Shown: positions 52,537-61,603 of the stretch, in pieces
Numbering within the stretch: the stretch's first letter is position 1
Layout: every line of letters begins with the position of its first letter
Assembly: GCF_003002875.1 (NCBI RefSeq)
Contig: NZ_PVTH01000005.1
Span: 62,001-126,000, forward strand
DNA length: 64,000 nucleotides
Direction: 5' to 3'
DNA from: Arcticibacter pallidicorallinus
GTDB lineage: Bacteria > Bacteroidota > Bacteroidia > Sphingobacteriales > Sphingobacteriaceae
Position numbers and translations under genes: made by a program
Notes under the pieces: model-generated
The model's input: only the letters and a program-made list of their open reading frames with translations
Database searches by the model: none
Told to the model about the DNA's origin: nothing

Positions 52537-53679
52537 TTAAGCTCCTATCGCTTGTTTAATATCTTCAAGCAGGTCTTCAATATCTTCCACTCCAACGCTT
52601 AGCCTCAATAAGCTATCGGTGACTCCTGCCGCCTCACGTATTTCCTTCGGAATAGATGCATGAGTCATGGAAGCCGGATGATTAATCAGCGATTCTACCC
52701 CACCCAGCGACTCTGCCAGTGAAAATACTTTGAATGAGGAGGCTAACTGGAATGTTGCCGCAAGATCTGCCCCTTTCAAACTGAAGGAAATCATTCCGCC
52801 AAAATCACGCATCTGCTTTTTTGCCACCTCATGGTTCGGGTGATCTTCAAATCCTGGCCAGTAGATTTTATCAACTTTAGGATTGGACTTCAAAAACTCA
52901 GCTATGGCGCGTCCGTTTTCACAATGCGCCTTCATCCGCAGGTGCAGGGTCTTAAGCCCTCTTAAAACGAGGAAGCTGTCCTGAGGTCCCGGGGTAGCTC
53001 CACAGGAGTTGTAAATAAACCACAGCCTTTGATAAAGCTCCTCGTCGTTCAGCATGAGCGCTCCCATCACCACATCAGAATGCCCGCCAAGGTACTTCGT
53101 GGCAGAATGCATGACGATGTCTGCTCCCAGATCGATGGGCGTTTGCAGGTATGGTGATGCAAAAGTATTGTCTACTGCCAGCAAAACGTTATTTGCCTTA
53201 GCAATAGCCGCAACAGCCTCGATATCTACAATTTTCATCGTAGGATTGGTCGGTGTTTCAATCCAGATGAGTTTGGTATTGTCGTTAAGGTGTTCCCTGA
53301 TGACCTCAGGATCAGAGAGGTCTATGAAGTGGAATTTGATGCCGTAGTTCGCGAAGATCTTGGTGAACATCCGGTAGGATCCTCCGTAAAGATCATTGCC
53401 TGTTATGACTTCATCCCCAGCCTTGAACAGCTTCATGACTGCATCCGTAGCTGCCATTCCGCTTGAAAAAGCTAAGCCAAAACGGGCATTCTCAAGTGCT
53501 GCAAAACAGTCTTCCAAAGCTTTACGGGTAGGATTTGTTCCCCTCGAATACTCATAACCTTTATGGTCGCCGGGCGACTTCTGCCAGTAGGTAGAGGTCT
53601 GATAGATCGGCGTCATCACTGCTCCTGTTGTTGGGTCAGGTTCTTGTCCTGCGTGTATAGCTTTTGTTCCGAATTTCAT
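52537..53679 (-). CDS. Cystathionine gamma-synthase / trans-sulfuration PLP enzyme
   Basis: A 380-residue PLP-dependent Cys/Met metabolism enzyme. The PLP-binding lysine is in HSATKYLGGHSD. Other motifs are KAIHAGQEPDPTTGAV at the start, YEYSRGTNPTRKALE and the GSYRMFTKIF region. It may be cystathionine gamma-synthase (methionine synthesis) or gamma-lyase; these cannot be separated by reading the sequence. It is 2 bp from the TIGR02757 gene and divergent from the ergothioneine genes by about 70 bp, which could link sulfur amino acid supply to ergothioneine. Confidence 0.88.
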   Translation of the reverse strand: MKFGTKAIHAGQEPDPTTGAVMTPIYQTSTYWQKSPGDHKGYEYSRGTNPTRKALEDCFAALENARFGLAFSSGMAATDAVMKLFKAGDEVITGNDLYGGSYRMFTKIFANYGIKFHFIDLSDPEVIREHLNDNTKLIWIETPTNPTMKIVDIEAVAAIAKANNVLLAVDNTFASPYLQTPIDLGADIVMHSATKYLGGHSDVVMGALMLNDEELYQRLWFIYNSCGATPGPQDSFLVLRGLKTLHLRMKAHCENGRAIAEFLKSNPKVDKIYWPGFEDHPNHEVAKKQMRDFGGMISFSLKGADLAATFQLASSFKVFSLAESLGGVESLINHPASMTHASIPKEIREAAGVTDSLLRLSVGVEDIEDLLEDIKQAIGA

Positions 53680-53751
53680 ATTTCTGGTCTAAACAGCAAA
53701 AATAAAACAATTTCAGCTTTAAGCACTTAATAGATGAATTAATACATCAAT

Positions 53752-54906
53752 ATGTTAATCTCCCGATTTATTGCTGTCAGGAAGCGCACGGAATGGATAG
53801 CTGCGCCCTTAAACATTGAAGATTATGTTGTTCAGCCTGTTGAGTATGTGAGTCCGCCCAAGTGGCACCTTGGCCATACAACATGGTTCTTCGAAACCTT
53901 TATTCTGAAGCCTAACTTGAATGGATACAGGGAGTTTGATCCCAACTACAATTATATTTTCAATAGTTACTACGAAACGGTAGGCGCACGTGTAATCCGA
54001 ACAGACAGGGGTAACTTAAGCCGCCCGTCGGTCGAAGATATTTACAGATACCGCAAACACGTCGATGAGGCAATGGCTGCACTGTTAAGCAGCCCATCGG
54101 GCTTGACTGAGGATCTCCGCGATACGGTTATACTGGGTCTCAATCATGAAGAGCAGCACCAGGAGCTACTTTTTTCTGATATGAAATACATTCTGGGCCA
54201 TAACCCCCTGTTTCCGCCTTACCGCCTCCAGATGAATAAGGTCAAGATCATCTATAACGAGAAGTGGGATTATCTGACCATGGACGAAGGCATTTATGAA
54301 ATAGGCCACAAGGGCAAGGGTTTCTGTTTTGACAATGAGCTTGGCCGACATAAGGTTTACCTTCAGGAGTATCAGCTGAGCCGCAACCTGGTTACCAATG
54401 CGGAGTATATGGAGTTTATTGATGCAGGAGGCTATACAGACTTTAGGTACTGGCACGCCGAAGGCTGGGAATGGGTGAACCGGGAGAAAATAAACGCTCC
54501 AATGTATTGGCACCTGGTCGACGGAGTCTGGCATACCTATTCCATGGACGGCCTGGTGCCGGTTGAACTTTCAACCCCTGTGGTACACGTCAGCTATTAC
54601 GAAGCACATGCCTATGCCGAATGGAAAAACGAACGTCTGCCTACTGAGTTCGAATGGGAAGCGGCATCTCCACAGCTGCTCTATGGCAAGCGCTGGGAAT
54701 GGACGGAGAATGCCTACCTGCCCTATCCGGGTTTTACGAGGGCGGCAGGAGCACTCGGTGAGTACAACGGAAAGTTCATGGTCAACCAAATGGTGTTACG
54801 GGGATGGTCCACTTTTACTTCTCCGGGGCATAGCCGGCATACTTACCGCAACTTTTTTCACCCGCACCTACGCTGGCAGTTCACCGGTATCCGCCTGGCC
54901 AGATAA
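53752..54906 (+). CDS. egtB: Ergothioneine biosynthesis sulfoxide synthase EgtB
   Basis: A 384-residue iron enzyme. The N-terminal DinB-like domain carries the iron ligands His42 (HLGHTTWFFE), His132 and His136 (LNHEEQHQEL, the HxxxHxE motif with Glu138). The C-terminal FGE-sulfatase domain includes PVVHVSYYEAHAYAEWKNERLPTEFEWE and the conserved GIRLAR end. EgtB joins the sulfur donor to hercynine with O2. EgtA and EgtC are absent nearby, so it may use cysteine directly, as in the short-pathway Egt1-like enzymes. It is 15 bp from egtD. Confidence 0.93.
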   Translation: MLISRFIAVRKRTEWIAAPLNIEDYVVQPVEYVSPPKWHLGHTTWFFETFILKPNLNGYREFDPNYNYIFNSYYETVGARVIRTDRGNLSRPSVEDIYRYRKHVDEAMAALLSSPSGLTEDLRDTVILGLNHEEQHQELLFSDMKYILGHNPLFPPYRLQMNKVKIIYNEKWDYLTMDEGIYEIGHKGKGFCFDNELGRHKVYLQEYQLSRNLVTNAEYMEFIDAGGYTDFRYWHAEGWEWVNREKINAPMYWHLVDGVWHTYSMDGLVPVELSTPVVHVSYYEAHAYAEWKNERLPTEFEWEAASPQLLYGKRWEWTENAYLPYPGFTRAAGALGEYNGKFMVNQMVLRGWSTFTSPGHSRHTYRNFFHPHLRWQFTGIRLAR

Positions 54907-54920
54907 TCGATACTAAACCT

Positions 54921-55901
54921 ATGAACGAAACATCTGACCCAATATCTTTATCTGCGAAGGCGCTCCGGGAATTCAGGGACGATGTGCTTGCAGGATTGAA
55001 GAAAGAGCCTAAAGAACTTCAGTCAAAATATCTCTACGACGCCGAAGGTGATGAACTCTTCCGACAAATCATGCGCGCTCCTGAGTACTACCTTACAGAC
55101 TGCGAGATGGAGATATTTAAAGAACAGTGCGCTGATATGGCGGCGCCCTTAAACGATTTCAGAGATGGCCTTGATGTTATTGAACTGGGCGCAGGAGATG
55201 CTGCCAAATCCTACTATCTGTTGCAATATTTAATATCGCAGGGCTTTAATTTCACCTACTACCCCATAGACATATCTGCTAATATTATCAATATTCTGAA
55301 GGATCAATTACCCGAACGCCTTCCTGGAATTAAGATTCAGGGTATTCAGGGTGATTATTTTCAAGCTCTAAAAAAAGCCGTAGCAACTTCATCCCGACCG
55401 AAGTTGGTCATGTTCCTTGGTGGAAATATCGGAAACATGCCGCCAGAAGAAGCCCTTGAGTTTTGCATTGAGCTACGTCGTAATCTGTCACCGGGCGACC
55501 GGGTATTGATGGGCTTTGATCTCAAAAAAGATCCCTGGCTCATTTTCAATGCTTATAATGATCATGGAGGAATTACAGAGAAGTTCAACCTGAACCTTCT
55601 GTCACGGATTAACCGCGAGCTAGGGGCCAACTTTGACACCAGCCTTTTTCATCATTACGAAAACTACGATCCCGAAACTGGAGCTTGCAAAAGTTACCTG
55701 ATCAGCAAGGCCAATCAAGTTGTAACCATCGGGGCACAGCAGATCTCCTTCCGTGAACATGAGCATATCTTCACCGAAACATCCCAGAAATACACCTCCG
55801 AACAGATTGGAGCATTTGCCTCCGGTTCCGGATTTGAGTCTTTGCTCAAACTAACAGATTCCAAAGACTGGTTTACGGATGTTATTTGGCGGGCTGTATA
55901 G
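54921..55901 (+). CDS. egtD: L-histidine N-alpha-methyltransferase EgtD
   Basis: A 326-residue SAM-dependent enzyme that trimethylates histidine to hercynine, the first step of ergothioneine synthesis. Typical residues are FRDDVLAGLKKEPKELQSKYLYDAEGDELF, the SAM motif VIELGAGDAAKSYYLLQYL and MFLGGNIGNMPPEEALEF. It is directly downstream of egtB. Its 3' end overlaps the converging AI-2E gene by 20 bp. Confidence 0.94.
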   Translation: MNETSDPISLSAKALREFRDDVLAGLKKEPKELQSKYLYDAEGDELFRQIMRAPEYYLTDCEMEIFKEQCADMAAPLNDFRDGLDVIELGAGDAAKSYYLLQYLISQGFNFTYYPIDISANIINILKDQLPERLPGIKIQGIQGDYFQALKKAVATSSRPKLVMFLGGNIGNMPPEEALEFCIELRRNLSPGDRVLMGFDLKKDPWLIFNAYNDHGGITEKFNLNLLSRINRELGANFDTSLFHHYENYDPETGACKSYLISKANQVVTIGAQQISFREHEHIFTETSQKYTSEQIGAFASGSGFESLLKLTDSKDWFTDVIWRAV

Positions 55902-56919
55902 CGTCCGCCTGATTTTTTACATACAACTCGTCTATGATTACAATGACAACGGCCAGTAACGGAGTTGCCAGTATAATACCTAAACCTCCTGTTAAAGTAC
56001 CGATCAGCACCTGACTGATAATGATCATTGCAGGCGGAATCTTGATGATTGCATTCTGAATCATCGGGGTAACTACATTACTCTCCATCGCTTGTATACC
56101 GACGTACATAAGAGCGATGATCAAGCCGGTGTTAGTATCAATCGTTAGCCCAAGTAAAACAGCCGGAATCATGGCAATGAGTGGCCCAAAGTTCGGGATG
56201 AAATTTAGAAATCCCGCCATGACTGCCAGGGCCAGAGCCATGGGCATCCCCACGATTTTCAGTCCTATAAAAGTAAATATCGCAATGATCAGCATGGCAA
56301 GCAAGGCTCCCTTGAGCCAGCCTTTAAGGGTTCCGCTGATACGGTTTAACACCCTTACTGCCCCGGGCTTCGCGGCGATGGGCATGAGTTTGACAAAGCC
56401 ATCTTTGTACATCGACGGTCTGACCGTGAAGAACAAACCAATAAAAAAAATGATGTACAGATCGCCCACAACACCAAAACTCGTACGGAAGATCTGCTGA
56501 AATGAGTTCATTAGTTTCTGGCTGTTATTACCGGATACGTAATAGAGGATCTTCCTGCCAATGGAAGATTCCTTCAGCTTGCTCTCGGCGGTATCAACGA
56601 GTCCCGGAATCTCCTTGCTCATCTCACTCGCCTGCTGTGAGATTTTAGCCCCCATAAGGTAGAACATAGAGCCGATGACCACGAACGTAAAGAGAACACC
56701 TACGGCCATACTCCAGGAGCGCTTCCAATTGGTGTTTCTTTCTACCAAATCGGCGAGTCCATGAAAAAATACAGAGATCAAGGAACCCGCGAAAATCATT
56801 AACAACACGTTGAAGGCTGCCTTTAAAATAAAGATCAGGATAACCAGCAAAGCGATAATTCCCGCAGTAATCCAAACTTTCTTAGCAAACAGATTTAAGT
56901 CTTTTTTTTCTTCAGTCAT
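55882..56919 (-). CDS. AI-2E family transporter (TqsA/PerM-like)
   Basis: A 345-residue membrane protein with seven to eight helices. The family pattern includes FHGLADLVERNTNWKRSWSM, a cytoplasmic domain with KLMPIAAKPGAVRVLNRISGTL and the motif ALAVMAGFLNFIPNFGPLIAMIPA. The family was named for AI-2 export, but many members move other solutes or ions; the substrate is open. It converges with the egt genes. Confidence 0.88.
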   Translation of the reverse strand: MTEEKKDLNLFAKKVWITAGIIALLVILIFILKAAFNVLLMIFAGSLISVFFHGLADLVERNTNWKRSWSMAVGVLFTFVVIGSMFYLMGAKISQQASEMSKEIPGLVDTAESKLKESSIGRKILYYVSGNNSQKLMNSFQQIFRTSFGVVGDLYIIFFIGLFFTVRPSMYKDGFVKLMPIAAKPGAVRVLNRISGTLKGWLKGALLAMLIIAIFTFIGLKIVGMPMALALAVMAGFLNFIPNFGPLIAMIPAVLLGLTIDTNTGLIIALMYVGIQAMESNVVTPMIQNAIIKIPPAMIIISQVLIGTLTGGLGIILATPLLAVVIVIIDELYVKNQADAIQPAK

Positions 56920-57176
56920 AACAGTACAAGCAAGAAAACTAAATAGGGAAGAAAAAGTTTTACACTCATTCCGCAGCTGTTCTGCATCTATCGGATTACC
57001 AAGAGAATATAATTTGCATAGCTGACAGTAACTGCGAGGGGCTGTATTATATGAAACATCACCTGCGTCTGTTGAAACTCGATGGTCTGAGCAGATTTAG
57101 CAACATCTGCCTCTTATCTATTGAGCAGCTGAGCTTAGAGACCGTTTATATCAAAGCGCCTTCGACCCCATAAAAA

Positions 57177-57224
57177 GCCGTGATAAGTCCGACTTTTCGC
57201 TGTTACAGTCGGACTTATCACGGC
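57177..57224. repeat. 18-bp perfect inverted repeat
   Basis: GCCGTGATAAGTCCGACT at 57177-57194 and its exact complement at 57207-57224, with a 12-nt loop. No T-tract on either strand and no gene stop next to it. It could be a REP/MITE-like element. Confidence 0.5.
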
Positions 57225-57294
57225 AGAATGTGTGGCTGTTATCGGCTGCATATAACCGCTTTCTCTATTAGATTCGGGAGACGTTCTAAAGCAA

Positions 57295-57329
57295 AAGGGG
57301 CTGTCTCTTAAAGAATGAGACAGCCCCTT
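57295..57329 (-). terminator. proS terminator
   Basis: Perfect 13-bp stem AAGGGGCTGTCTC at 57295-57307 and GAGACAGCCCCTT at 57317-57329, 9-nt loop, starting 23 bp after the proS stop. Confidence 0.7.
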
Positions 57330-57351
57330 GCTTATCGAAACAACAAAGCTA

Positions 57352-58824
57352 TTAGTAAGCCCTTGCAAATAAAACACGCTGAGTAGAAGCCTGTCCTGAA
57401 TAGATACAAACCCCTTCCTCTTGCTTGTTATCCAAAGGAATACAACGGATCGTCGCTTTAGTCTCTTCCTTAATTTTCTTTTCAGTTTCCGGAGTACCAT
57501 CCCAGTGTGCAGAAACAAAGCCAGCTTTGCCGTCAAGCACCTGCTTGAACTCCTCGTAAGAATTCACCTCAGTGATATTTTCTGAACGGAATTTAAGAGC
57601 CTTTTGATAGATGTTAGTCTGGATATCTTCGAGCAGCGCTTCAATACGGTTAGCTAAACCATCCTGAGCGATAGTCTGCTTTTCTTTAGTATCACGTCTC
57701 GCAATCTCCACGGTACCGTTCTCCATATCCCGGCCGCCAATCGCGATACGCACGGGAACACCTTTTAATTCGTATTCCGCGAACTTGAAACCCGGACGCT
57801 GTGTATCGCGGTCATCATATTTAACAGAAATTCCTTTTGCCTTTAGCTCAGCATGCAGATTATCAGCGAATTCAGTGATCTTAGCTAAATCTTCATCACT
57901 CTTGTAAATCGGCACGATCACCACCTGGATAGGCGCAAGCTTCGGAGGCAATACCAAACCTGAATCGTCAGAATGTGCCATGATCAACGCACCCATCAGA
58001 CGAGTAGATACTCCCCAGGAAGTTGCCCATACATGGTCCAGCTTACCTTCTTTGCTAGTAAACTTCACATCAAATGCTTTGGCGAAATTCTGCCCCAGGA
58101 AGTGTGAGGTGCCTGCCTGAAGCGCCTTGCCATCCTGCATCAGTGCTTCGATACAATAGGTCTCTACCGCACCCGCGAAACGCTCGTTTGCCGTTTTGAT
58201 GCCTTTCACTACCGGCATCGCCATCCAGTTCTCCGCAAAATCTGCGTAGACGTTCAGCATTCTTTCTGTCTCTTCGATAGCCTCAGCAGCCGTGGAGTGA
58301 GCGGTGTGCCCCTCTTGCCAAAGAAACTCGGTAGTACGTAGGAAAAGACGCGTACGCATCTCCCATCTGACCACGTTTGCCCACTGGTTTACCAGAATAG
58401 GAAGGTCCCGGTATGACTGGATCCAGCCTCTGTAAGTGTTCCAGATAATGGTTTCAGATGTTGGACGAACGATCAGTTCTTCCTCCAGTTTTGCATCCTC
58501 GTCCACAATAATATTTCCATTGCCATCGTTCTTCAATCTGTAATGAGTAACGACCGCACATTCAGTTGCAAAGCCTTCAACGTGAGCGGCTTCTTTTGAG
58601 AAAAATGATTTAGGAATAAAGAGCGGGAAGTAGGCGTTACTATGGCCGGTATCTTTAAACATCTTGTCGAGCGCAGCCTGCATTTTTTCCCAGATAGAGT
58701 ACCCGTAGGGCTTGATAACCATGCATCCCTTTACCGCGGAATGTTCTGCCAGATCTGCTTTTGTAACAAGTTCATTATACCATGCTGAATAATCGTCGTT
58801 TTTGCTCGTAATACCTTTACTCAT
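57352..58824 (-). CDS. proS: Prolyl-tRNA synthetase
   Basis: About 490 residues from the ATG at 58822-58824 ([17 protein letters not shown]); the frame extends upstream to 58920 without conserved sequence. It is the short eukaryote/archaea-like ProRS type found in Bacteroidota, lacking the bacterial editing insertion. Class II motifs include [20 protein letters not shown] and [21 protein letters not shown]. The C-terminal anticodon-binding domain contains [12 protein letters not shown]. It charges tRNA-Pro. Confidence 0.95.
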   Translation of the reverse strand: MSKGITSKNDDYSAWYNELVTKADLAEHSAVKGCMVIKPYGYSIWEKMQAALDKMFKDTGHSNAYFPLFIPKSFFSKEAAHVEGFATECAVVTHYRLKNDGNGNIIVDEDAKLEEELIVRPTSETIIWNTYRGWIQSYRDLPILVNQWANVVRWEMRTRLFLRTTEFLWQEGHTAHSTAAEAIEETERMLNVYADFAENWMAMPVVKGIKTANERFAGAVETYCIEALMQDGKALQAGTSHFLGQNFAKAFDVKFTSKEGKLDHVWATSWGVSTRLMGALIMAHSDDSGLVLPPKLAPIQVVIVPIYKSDEDLAKITEFADNLHAELKAKGISVKYDDRDTQRPGFKFAEYELKGVPVRIAIGGRDMENGTVEIARRDTKEKQTIAQDGLANRIEALLEDIQTNIYQKALKFRSENITEVNSYEEFKQVLDGKAGFVSAHWDGTPETEKKIKEETKATIRCIPLDNKQEEGVCIYSGQASTQRVLFARAY

Positions 58825-58983
58825 ACTTAATTTATGTTGTTTTTTTCGTAATTTTAACACAATGTCCGAGCTAACAAAGTTATAAAACAAAACGGGCAAT
58901 TTTACCATTAAGTGACGCAACCTTTTCCTATGTTTTGCGTCTATACAGATACAGTGATGATTGGAGACTTAACACACACCGCA

Positions 58984-59919
58984 ATGAGAAAATTAATTAT
59001 ACCAGCTATTGCAGCGTTCGCTGTTGTACTGGGCTCCTGCTCCACTTCTCAATTGGCGCAGCAGAGTACCGCACTAAACGATGATGTTTACAGCACACAG
59101 GCTAAAGCGAAGGAGGTTACCTATGCCCCGGTTGCTGAGCGTAACTACCGCACGGATGAGCAACTTTACGGAGGTAATGATTATTCAGACAGCGATTACG
59201 AGGAGAACATCGACTATGATTTCGATTACGGCTATGCTTCCCGCATTAACCGCTTCCAGTATGGTTCAGGTTACCGCCCGTATTATGACAACTTCTATTC
59301 CTTCGGGTACAGTCCCTGGTACGGATATGGTTACGACCCGTTTTTCATGGACCCATGGGCATTTCGTCCCGGATATTCCATGTGGTTTGGTTTAGGAACA
59401 TTCGGCGGAGCCTGGGGATATAACCCCTGGGGATACGGAGGTCGATTTGGCTATGGCAACTATTGGGGCCCGGTTTCCTACGGCGGCTTCGGATATCCAG
59501 GCTACGGGTATGGATACGGCGGAGGTTATTATGGCGGCGTAGCGGCTAGAAGAAACAACCCGCGTCCTTACCTGGGATCAGGCAATCCTGGTGCAATTAC
59601 CAGTGGCGATCGTGGATCTCGTCCTGCCGGAAGAGCAAATAATCCCATGTACGATACAGGCAGAGGTCGTTCAGCAAACGGCACCTACGCAAGACCTTCC
59701 AGACCAACTACAGGAACAAGCCGTCCTGCTTCGGGTACTGCTACACAAAATAGACCGACTCGTGTCGAAAGACCGGCGAGGGAGCCGTATGTTGATCGTA
59801 CACCTCGTACCGAGTCATCCCGCCCAAGCTCATGGGGAACTGGATCTAGCTCCAGCGGTGGTAGTTCAGGGGGCAGCTCTGGTGGCGGTGGTTCAAGACC
59901 AAGCAGAGGATCAAGGTAA
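58984..59919 (+). CDS. Gly/Tyr/Ser-rich lipoprotein
   Basis: About 311 residues from the ATG at 58984 (MRKLIIPAIAAFAVVLGSCS); the lipobox is LGSC. The middle (residues 80-200) is a low-complexity stretch rich in Tyr/Gly/Pro, with repeats like YGYGGGYYGG, and the C-terminus is Ser/Arg/Pro/Gly-rich. Such prion-like, flexible segments suggest a surface or structural role. It lies 17 bp upstream of a FadL-like porin and is probably co-transcribed. No family is recognised. Confidence 0.75.
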   Translation: MRKLIIPAIAAFAVVLGSCSTSQLAQQSTALNDDVYSTQAKAKEVTYAPVAERNYRTDEQLYGGNDYSDSDYEENIDYDFDYGYASRINRFQYGSGYRPYYDNFYSFGYSPWYGYGYDPFFMDPWAFRPGYSMWFGLGTFGGAWGYNPWGYGGRFGYGNYWGPVSYGGFGYPGYGYGYGGGYYGGVAARRNNPRPYLGSGNPGAITSGDRGSRPAGRANNPMYDTGRGRSANGTYARPSRPTTGTSRPASGTATQNRPTRVERPAREPYVDRTPRTESSRPSSWGTGSSSSGGSSGGSSGGGGSRPSRGSR

Positions 59920-59936
59920 TACTTAACTAAACCAAC

Positions 59937-61427
59937 ATGAAAATTCAGAATATATTAATGGTGATCGCAGCTACTGCGATCACCCAAGTATCATACGCTC
60001 AATTTAATCAGGACGCGCTCCGCTTCTCCAGGTTCAACGAGGGATCGACTTCCCGAATCAAGGCAATCGGAAATGCATCAACAGCGGTAGGCGGAGATTT
60101 AAGCTCTATAGGCGGTAATCCGGCCGGACTTGGCTTCTTCAACCGCTCTGAAATCAGCATCACTCCTGAGTTCAATTCTTCGAACGTCACTTCAAATTAT
60201 TTTAATCAAAGTGAAACTGACGGAAAAGAACAACTCAATTTTCACAATGCATCATTGCTTTTTCATTCTGCAAAGAAGGTTCCGGCAGGCTCAAACGCCA
60301 CAACCGGGTTTCTGAACTTTAACTTCGGACTTTCCTGGAACAGAACCAATAATTTTTACGACAATCTGTATCTGGCCGGGCGCAATCCAAACAATTCCAT
60401 TGCCGATTTCCTGGCAGATCAAGCGAACCTGGTAGGCGGTAGCGTTGATGACCTGAACCGTGCCGGCAATCCTTTGGGATGGTGGGGTTACGAAAGCTAT
60501 TTAATTGACTCTGTCGGCCAGGATTCATACGGTAATCTTTATGGTCCCAATACCTATACTGATGCTGATCAAACCCTGACCAGAAGAAGAACAGGCGGCC
60601 AAACGGAGTTTAATATCGCGATGGGTACCAATTACAGTAACAAGCTGTACCTCGGACTTAGCGTAGGTCTGACCAGCCTGAGATACAATTCCTACACAAC
60701 CGTTAGTGAAATTGGAAACGTGGGGGCTATAGGGACTATTGTATCCGAAGGCGCAGAGTACAGAACCTTTTATGATTTTAACCAGCAAACACGCGGTAGC
60801 GGTGTGAACTTCAAGTTGGGGGCGATCTATAAACCTGTTGAATCTGTTCGCATTGGTGCATCATTTACCAGTCCGACATGGTATTCTATCGAGGATGATA
60901 GCAGTCTTGCCCTTGAAACTTTCTATGATGGAGGAGATCAGTTCCCTGCCCTGCCGGAAACCTTCGCGGACAACTACAATCTGAGGACGCCAATGAAGGT
61001 AAATGGTGGTGTCGCCGTGTTTTTCCAGCAGTTCGGTTTCCTTTCAGCAGATATTGAGTATGTAGATTATGCCGGGATGAAGTTGAGTAACTACCCTACT
61101 TCAGGTGACGACAATCAACGCATTTCGAACTTATATAAATCCGTCGTAAACGCTAAACTGGGTGGTGAAGGACGTTTAAATGAGAACCTTTACCTGCGGG
61201 CAGGATATAGCTACCTTGCGAATCCTGAAGAGGGAATCGGTGGTGCAACAAATGTGGTTAGTGGCGGACTTGGCTACCGTGTGGGTAACTTCTATGTAGA
61301 TGCTACTTATCAGAATGTATCGAGAAAGCAAACGATCTACCCTTACGAATTGGCAACACAAAGCCCTGCGGCAGACTTAAAGTGGACTAACGATAATGTT
61401 TACTTGACTCTGGGACTTCGCTTCTAA
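59937..61427 (+). CDS. OmpP1/FadL-family outer-membrane transporter
   Basis: A 496-residue porin-like protein with a signal peptide (MKIQNILMVIAATAITQVSYAQ). It has the N-terminal plug region AIGNASTAVGGDLSSIGGNPAGLGFFNRSEIS and a C-terminal beta-barrel ending in YLTLGLRF. FadL-family members take up hydrophobic compounds. It follows the Gly/Tyr-rich lipoprotein. A terminator follows its stop. Confidence 0.9.
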   Translation: MKIQNILMVIAATAITQVSYAQFNQDALRFSRFNEGSTSRIKAIGNASTAVGGDLSSIGGNPAGLGFFNRSEISITPEFNSSNVTSNYFNQSETDGKEQLNFHNASLLFHSAKKVPAGSNATTGFLNFNFGLSWNRTNNFYDNLYLAGRNPNNSIADFLADQANLVGGSVDDLNRAGNPLGWWGYESYLIDSVGQDSYGNLYGPNTYTDADQTLTRRRTGGQTEFNIAMGTNYSNKLYLGLSVGLTSLRYNSYTTVSEIGNVGAIGTIVSEGAEYRTFYDFNQQTRGSGVNFKLGAIYKPVESVRIGASFTSPTWYSIEDDSSLALETFYDGGDQFPALPETFADNYNLRTPMKVNGGVAVFFQQFGFLSADIEYVDYAGMKLSNYPTSGDDNQRISNLYKSVVNAKLGGEGRLNENLYLRAGYSYLANPEEGIGGATNVVSGGLGYRVGNFYVDATYQNVSRKQTIYPYELATQSPAADLKWTNDNVYLTLGLRF

Positions 61428-61450
61428 TCAGTCAATAAACGATTAAAATA

Positions 61451-61488
61451 AAAAAGAGGGTGGTCATAAAAATGATCATCCTCTTTTT
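61451..61488 (+). terminator. Terminator after the FadL-like gene
   Basis: Stem of about 17 bp from 61451 to 61488 with two G-T pairs and a 4-nt loop (AAAA), followed by a T-run. Canonical intrinsic terminator. Confidence 0.75.
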
Positions 61489-61603
61489 TTGTTCCGGTCA
61501 AGCTTAAAACATCACCCGGGGTTCAGTTGTGACTTATCGGATAGTCTGGCTCTGGCTTGCATTAGGCCTTAATCACAAGCCAGGGTGCGCACATCTGAAA
61601 ATA

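Larger units (their letters stand above)
56920..57351. other. Gap without genes: inverted repeat and terminator
   Basis: 432 bp between AI-2E and proS genes. It holds an 18-bp perfect inverted repeat at 57177-57224 and the proS terminator at 57295-57329. The rest (56940-57170) shows no coding frame or strong signal. It may hold the upstream region of the AI-2E gene. Confidence 0.6.

Noticed and set aside
57295-57329. GGGGCTGTCTC hairpin considered as the terminal repeat of an insertion sequence
   Set aside because: It lies right after the proS stop, has no transposase or target duplication nearby, and is a complete terminator stem.
57135-57536. Minus-strand frame of 133 residues overlapping the proS 3' end
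   Set aside because: Its codons are those of proS read in another frame and the region includes the terminator; no independent signal.
59081-59926. Alternate frames across the Gly/Tyr-rich lipoprotein
   Set aside because: Low-complexity codon repeats create long open frames by composition alone.
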